Shown one piece after another: positions 61,095 to 64,000 of a DNA stretch of 64,000 bases. The stretch comes from Flavobacterium limnosediminis JC2902. Its GTDB lineage: Bacteria > Bacteroidota > Bacteroidia > Flavobacteriales > Flavobacteriaceae. A model generated the notes under the pieces. The model was not told where the DNA came from. It worked only from the letters and a program-made list of their open reading frames with translations, and did not search any database. Every line of letters starts with the position of its first letter. The first letter of the stretch is position 1. A program made the translations under genes and the position numbers. The DNA lies in the NCBI RefSeq assembly GCF_000498535.1, contig NZ_AVGG01000005.1, positions 1-64,000 on the forward strand. The letters run 5' to 3'.

Positions 61095-61673
61095 TTAATT
61101 TGGAATTATAGGTTCTGCATTTTGATAATATTCAAAGCCAGACCAGGTAAAATTTGTAATACTTGTATTACCAATATCTGAAGGATAAATATCAGATTGA
61201 GGAATCACATCATCATAAATCATATATAAAGTTCCATCATTGTCATTATAATCAAATGTGTACTTACGTACCCCATTTTCATAATAATATTTTTCCGTTG
61301 TTTCAGGAATAAAAACACTATTTTCTAATTTATATTTACAATAGCAAATATTTTCGCCAATTGCATTATACACTAAAACACTTTTATATGTTAATATATT
61401 ATCATTATAACTTAAAAATTCTTGAATCTTATTTCCATTAACAAAATGTTCATATTTAAATGATACCTTCGGATATGTTGATAAGATAGTATTTATTTGA
61501 GATTGAGAAATCACATGAAAACATGTATTAACTAATAATCCATTTTGATATCTTTCTTCTTTAAAGGGCAAATTATTTTCCAAGTAAATTTTTGAATAAT
61601 TTTCAAGTTGATTAGCTTGTAAAAAGCTAATTTCATTTCCAAACTCATTACTATATTTAATTGACATACTCAT
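61095..61673 (-). CDS. YwqK/MORN-like repeat protein, candidate immunity protein
   Basis: This 192-aa soluble protein has repeated YxNG motifs with aromatic spacing: YQNGLLVNT, FVNGNKIQEFLSYND, YYYENGVRKYTFDYNDND. These resemble the MORN/YwqK-type repeats used by some antitoxins. It starts 4 bp after the stop of the nucleotidyltransferase-like toxin gene, the position of a cognate immunity gene. No exact family is assigned. Confidence 0.6.
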   Translation of the reverse strand: MSMSIKYSNEFGNEISFLQANQLENYSKIYLENNLPFKEERYQNGLLVNTCFHVISQSQINTILSTYPKVSFKYEHFVNGNKIQEFLSYNDNILTYKSVLVYNAIGENICYCKYKLENSVFIPETTEKYYYENGVRKYTFDYNDNDGTLYMIYDDVIPQSDIYPSDIGNTSITNFTWSGFEYYQNAEPIIPN

Positions 61674-61677
61674 TTAA

Positions 61678-64000
61678 TTAAAGTTTTATATATGGAGGAA
61701 CATCGAAATTTCTTCCTTTTATAATTATTGAAATATTTAATCGTTGACCATTTGGATAAGGAGGATATAATTCTTGAACAAAATTTAATCCATTTTTTTT
61801 TCCAAATTCATTAGATTTTATAATTCCTTTTTTTATTGATTCTTCAAGTTCATTCATTGATTTATTAATCTTTTCATACATTTTATTACCATCAGGGTCT
61901 ACCCATTTTTTTGAGTAAATTTCATTGAAATATTTTTTAATTTCTCCGATTTTATCTTCGCCTATAAAAATTCCAATATCGGAGTCATCTGCACTTGAAG
62001 TCAAAAGTGATGATCCTTGAATTCTAACATCATCAATTGGCAATCCCCTTTGATTTAAGCAATTCTTAATACTTAAACCAAATTCATTTTGTAATGCTAA
62101 ACTATTAAACTTATATGAATACCCTCTAGGCTTTATTTCTTGTGACCAGTTCAATAATCGATTACTTGTTTCTGTGAAATCTTTTAGTTTAGCATTTCTA
62201 CAAGAAGCAAATAAAATCCCCTTTATTTCATCATTAGGCAAATTATTTTCTAACCCCAATTGCATTAATTGATCCAATTGAGAATCATTAAAATTTAAAG
62301 TAAACAAATCTGATTGATCGGATATTCTTCTTTCGAGACTTTGTCTAATCTTAGTTTTTGCAGCATTATAAATATCAGCCACAAGTCCTGAAGCTTCCTC
62401 TAAAACATGTCTTGCTCCAAGTCCTCTAGGATCGTCCACAAATTCTTGTGGCCAACCATTTTCATTAAATTTATTAACTAAATTTCTTGATGTGGTTCTC
62501 ACCATTCTTTCCGCAAGTACACTTCCCGTTGCAGATAAGATTTCAAGCCACATTACTTTATTCTTCAAGTCTACCAACCAAGGAGCATTCGCATTAGCCG
62601 AATTAGTAATTATTTTTAAATATAAGCTTATTGATGCTCCTGTAAAATTTATTGCTTCTGCACCTGTAGCAACGTACATACTAACAATTACACCTGAACC
62701 TGTTTCTGTCCCAGCTAAAATCGTTCCACTTGCAAAACCCGATAAAGCTCTCAAATGCCTTATTTTGCTTATAGCTCCATAACCTCCCACAAAAAGTGAT
62801 GCAAAATCAATAAAATATCCAAATCCTGTTCTAAAATTACTATCTCTGTTTTTACCATCAATGTACTTTAAAACAAAAATTGGTATTAAACTGTTAATAT
62901 TACTTTCATTAGGAGTTCCTTCTACATTAATTACCGGAATACTAATGGCAGCACTTTGATTTGCATTTATTAAAGATACTGGTTGATAATAATCATATGT
63001 ACCATACAACCCCTTTTCACCACTGGCTTTATAATTATCTTGAACTGCTAAAATTTTATTTCTTGGATAACCTGTTTCATTATTAAAGTTAGTAAAATCT
63101 AAGACAAACTGTTTGACTTCCGAATCTACATTTGTTGAATAAAAATCAAAATTATCAAAATAAAAACCAGATGAAGAATCTGACACATAATTTAATGTTA
63201 TTGGAGCCGCTTGAAAATTTAAAACAGAATTTTCAATAAGTAAATCAAATGCTGAATCATTAGGATCTGGATTTGTTGCCAAAGAACGATTATACGTAAA
63301 TCTCTCAAGATTAGTTTGACTAAAAGTACTATTCTGATATGGATTACAGCTACTTACTTGCCATACTAAATATAAATTCATTGCCAATAGTTTCCTATTA
63401 TCATCACCAATGCCAATAAAAGAATCATCCACATCATTAAACAATCGGTCAAAAAGCGACCAGGAATTTAAGGAACTATATTTTGAAGCATCAACTAAAT
63501 CTCTTAGAAATTCATCAGCCTGATCTGGTACTACAGCTTTTACAACCCTTAAAACCAGATCTTCATTATTATTAAAAAGTAAGTAACCTTGACGAATTGT
63601 AGCATTTCTAACGATAAATTGCAATAAATTTAATTTACTCTCTGCAGTTAAAACTGTTAAGGCGCTAACTGACATTCCAACAACCAAGTTATATAACTTG
63701 TGTATACCTGTTGAATCTTGAATAATTTTTTTATTTAAATACCCGGAACGCCAAAAGTTATAAGTTGCATTTAAAAAGTCTTTTAATTCTTGCGTAGTTG
63801 GATTTGGATTTACAAATACATTTCCAGCCCAATAATAGATCTGACTGTTTTTAATTTCTGTAAATACCGCTTCATCTTCAAATAAGGGAAATATGCCGTT
63901 TACAATATTATTTATATTGATAGCGATTTTAGCAATTAATAAAGCTCTTTGATATCTTTCAGCTAAATCATCTGGAGCATTGGCATGAGGTATATTAGCT
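61678..64000 (-). CDS. Polymorphic toxin-like protein with nucleotidyltransferase-like C-terminus, 5' part outside window
   Basis: The frame is open to the right edge, so the N-terminus lies outside. The TTG at 63687 is not the start: the in-frame upstream codons read QRALLIAKIAININNI, matching QRALLIAKIALNIDRI of the protein at 54724-57492. The trunk continues with VVGMSVSALTVL, YGTYDYYQPVSLIN and a glycine-rich hydrophobic segment (GFGYFIDFASLFVGGYGAI). The C-terminus differs. DDVRIQGSSLLTSSADDSDIGIF is a GS...DxD nucleotidyltransferase-like motif followed by a helical and basic tail (GRNFDVPPYIKL). The toxin reading is inferred from C-terminal swapping and the downstream immunity-like gene. 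Confidence 0.75.
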   Translation of the reverse strand, partial: ANIPHANAPDDLAERYQRALLIAKIAININNIVNGIFPLFEDEAVFTEIKNSQIYYWAGNVFVNPNPTTQELKDFLNATYNFWRSGYLNKKIIQDSTGIHKLYNLVVGMSVSALTVLTAESKLNLLQFIVRNATIRQGYLLFNNNEDLVLRVVKAVVPDQADEFLRDLVDASKYSSLNSWSLFDRLFNDVDDSFIGIGDDNRKLLAMNLYLVWQVSSCNPYQNSTFSQTNLERFTYNRSLATNPDPNDSAFDLLIENSVLNFQAAPITLNYVSDSSSGFYFDNFDFYSTNVDSEVKQFVLDFTNFNNETGYPRNKILAVQDNYKASGEKGLYGTYDYYQPVSLINANQSAAISIPVINVEGTPNESNINSLIPIFVLKYIDGKNRDSNFRTGFGYFIDFASLFVGGYGAISKIRHLRALSGFASGTILAGTETGSGVIVSMYVATGAEAINFTGASISLYLKIITNSANANAPWLVDLKNKVMWLEILSATGSVLAERMVRTTSRNLVNKFNENGWPQEFVDDPRGLGARHVLEEASGLVADIYNAAKTKIRQSLERRISDQSDLFTLNFNDSQLDQLMQLGLENNLPNDEIKGILFASCRNAKLKDFTETSNRLLNWSQEIKPRGYSYKFNSLALQNEFGLSIKNCLNQRGLPIDDVRIQGSSLLTSSADDSDIGIFIGEDKIGEIKKYFNEIYSKKWVDPDGNKMYEKINKSMNELEESIKKGIIKSNEFGKKNGLNFVQELYPPYPNGQRLNISIIIKGRNFDVPPYIKL

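Noticed and set aside
63687..63689. TTG start giving a 669-aa protein at the right edge
   Set aside because: The frame stays open to base 64000 and the upstream codons match the trunk of the paralogous toxin-like protein, so the gene is cut by the window.
29957..64000. Contractile injection system or type VI secretion cluster
   Set aside because: No sheath, tube, VgrG/spike, baseplate, Hcp or ClpV-like ATPase is recognisable. Only a fibre-like protein and an amidase hint at phage ancestry.
29957..64000. Right attachment site copy of the ssrA 3' end
   Set aside because: I looked for the acceptor/T-arm word (GACTCC preceded by TCTCC) and found no second copy in the window.
1..64000. CRISPR array, rRNA or tRNA genes
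   Set aside because: No regularly spaced repeats, rRNA text or cloverleaf was seen apart from the tRNA-like part of tmRNA.

Overview
The window reads as a Flavobacteriaceae (Bacteroidota) chromosome, most like Flavobacterium. It is AT-rich. Many genes have the Bacteroidota promoter form TTG-N18/19-TAnnTTTG about 19 nt before the ATG, and Shine-Dalgarno sites are rare. It carries menaquinone genes, a fused CcsB-CcsA cytochrome c assembly protein, small SCNKDD-type lipoproteins, and an ssrA gene whose tag ends in NNYALAA. No species can be named from sequence alone.

Positions 1 to about 29.5 kb are ordinary core genome. The left edge cuts an exported Ig-repeat protein. Next comes a loose menaquinone neighbourhood on the minus strand (menC, menA, menB, menD) mixed with a metallo-beta-lactamase-fold hydrolase, a pair of bacterial PH-domain membrane proteins, a serine hydrolase lipoprotein, an aromatic extradiol dioxygenase and an S1-domain protein. 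After these lie an acetyltransferase, a lipoprotein-type glutathione peroxidase, ccsBA, prmA, clpS, two duplicated small lipoproteins, a split YeeE/YedE transporter, kdsA, a creD operon with its own regulator and operators, and an NAD-dependent dehydrogenase of the alanine/saccharopine dehydrogenase type.

At 29.56-29.96 kb lies ssrA (tmRNA). A tyrosine recombinase follows it directly, and everything to the right appears to be a genomic island inserted at the ssrA 3' end. Its far end is outside the window. After the integrase all island genes are on the minus strand. A three-gene unit nearest the integrase encodes a SMEK-(TIR-like)-NACHT STAND NTPase with pentapeptide-like repeats, an amidohydrolase with an inserted membrane segment, and a small HEYVH metallopeptidase. 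It looks like an anti-phage conflict system.

Upstream of it in transcription order (36.9-53.5 kb) is a tight operon: two giant proteins without signal peptides (2169 and 1997 aa), a phage tail-fibre-like protein, an N-acetylmuramoyl-L-alanine amidase with two SH3 domains, an unknown 270-aa protein, and a membrane alpha/beta hydrolase. Further upstream (53.6-64.0 kb) are two large paralogous proteins that share a long trunk but carry unrelated C-terminal domains (EndoU-like and nucleotidyltransferase-like). Each is followed by small candidate immunity genes. A 720-aa partner and a PPP-type phosphatase also lie here. I see no sheath, tube, baseplate, Hcp, VgrG or type IX outer-membrane component in the window, so the export route of these proteins is open. 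I consider 36.9-64.0 kb the best candidate for an undescribed toxin or delivery system.
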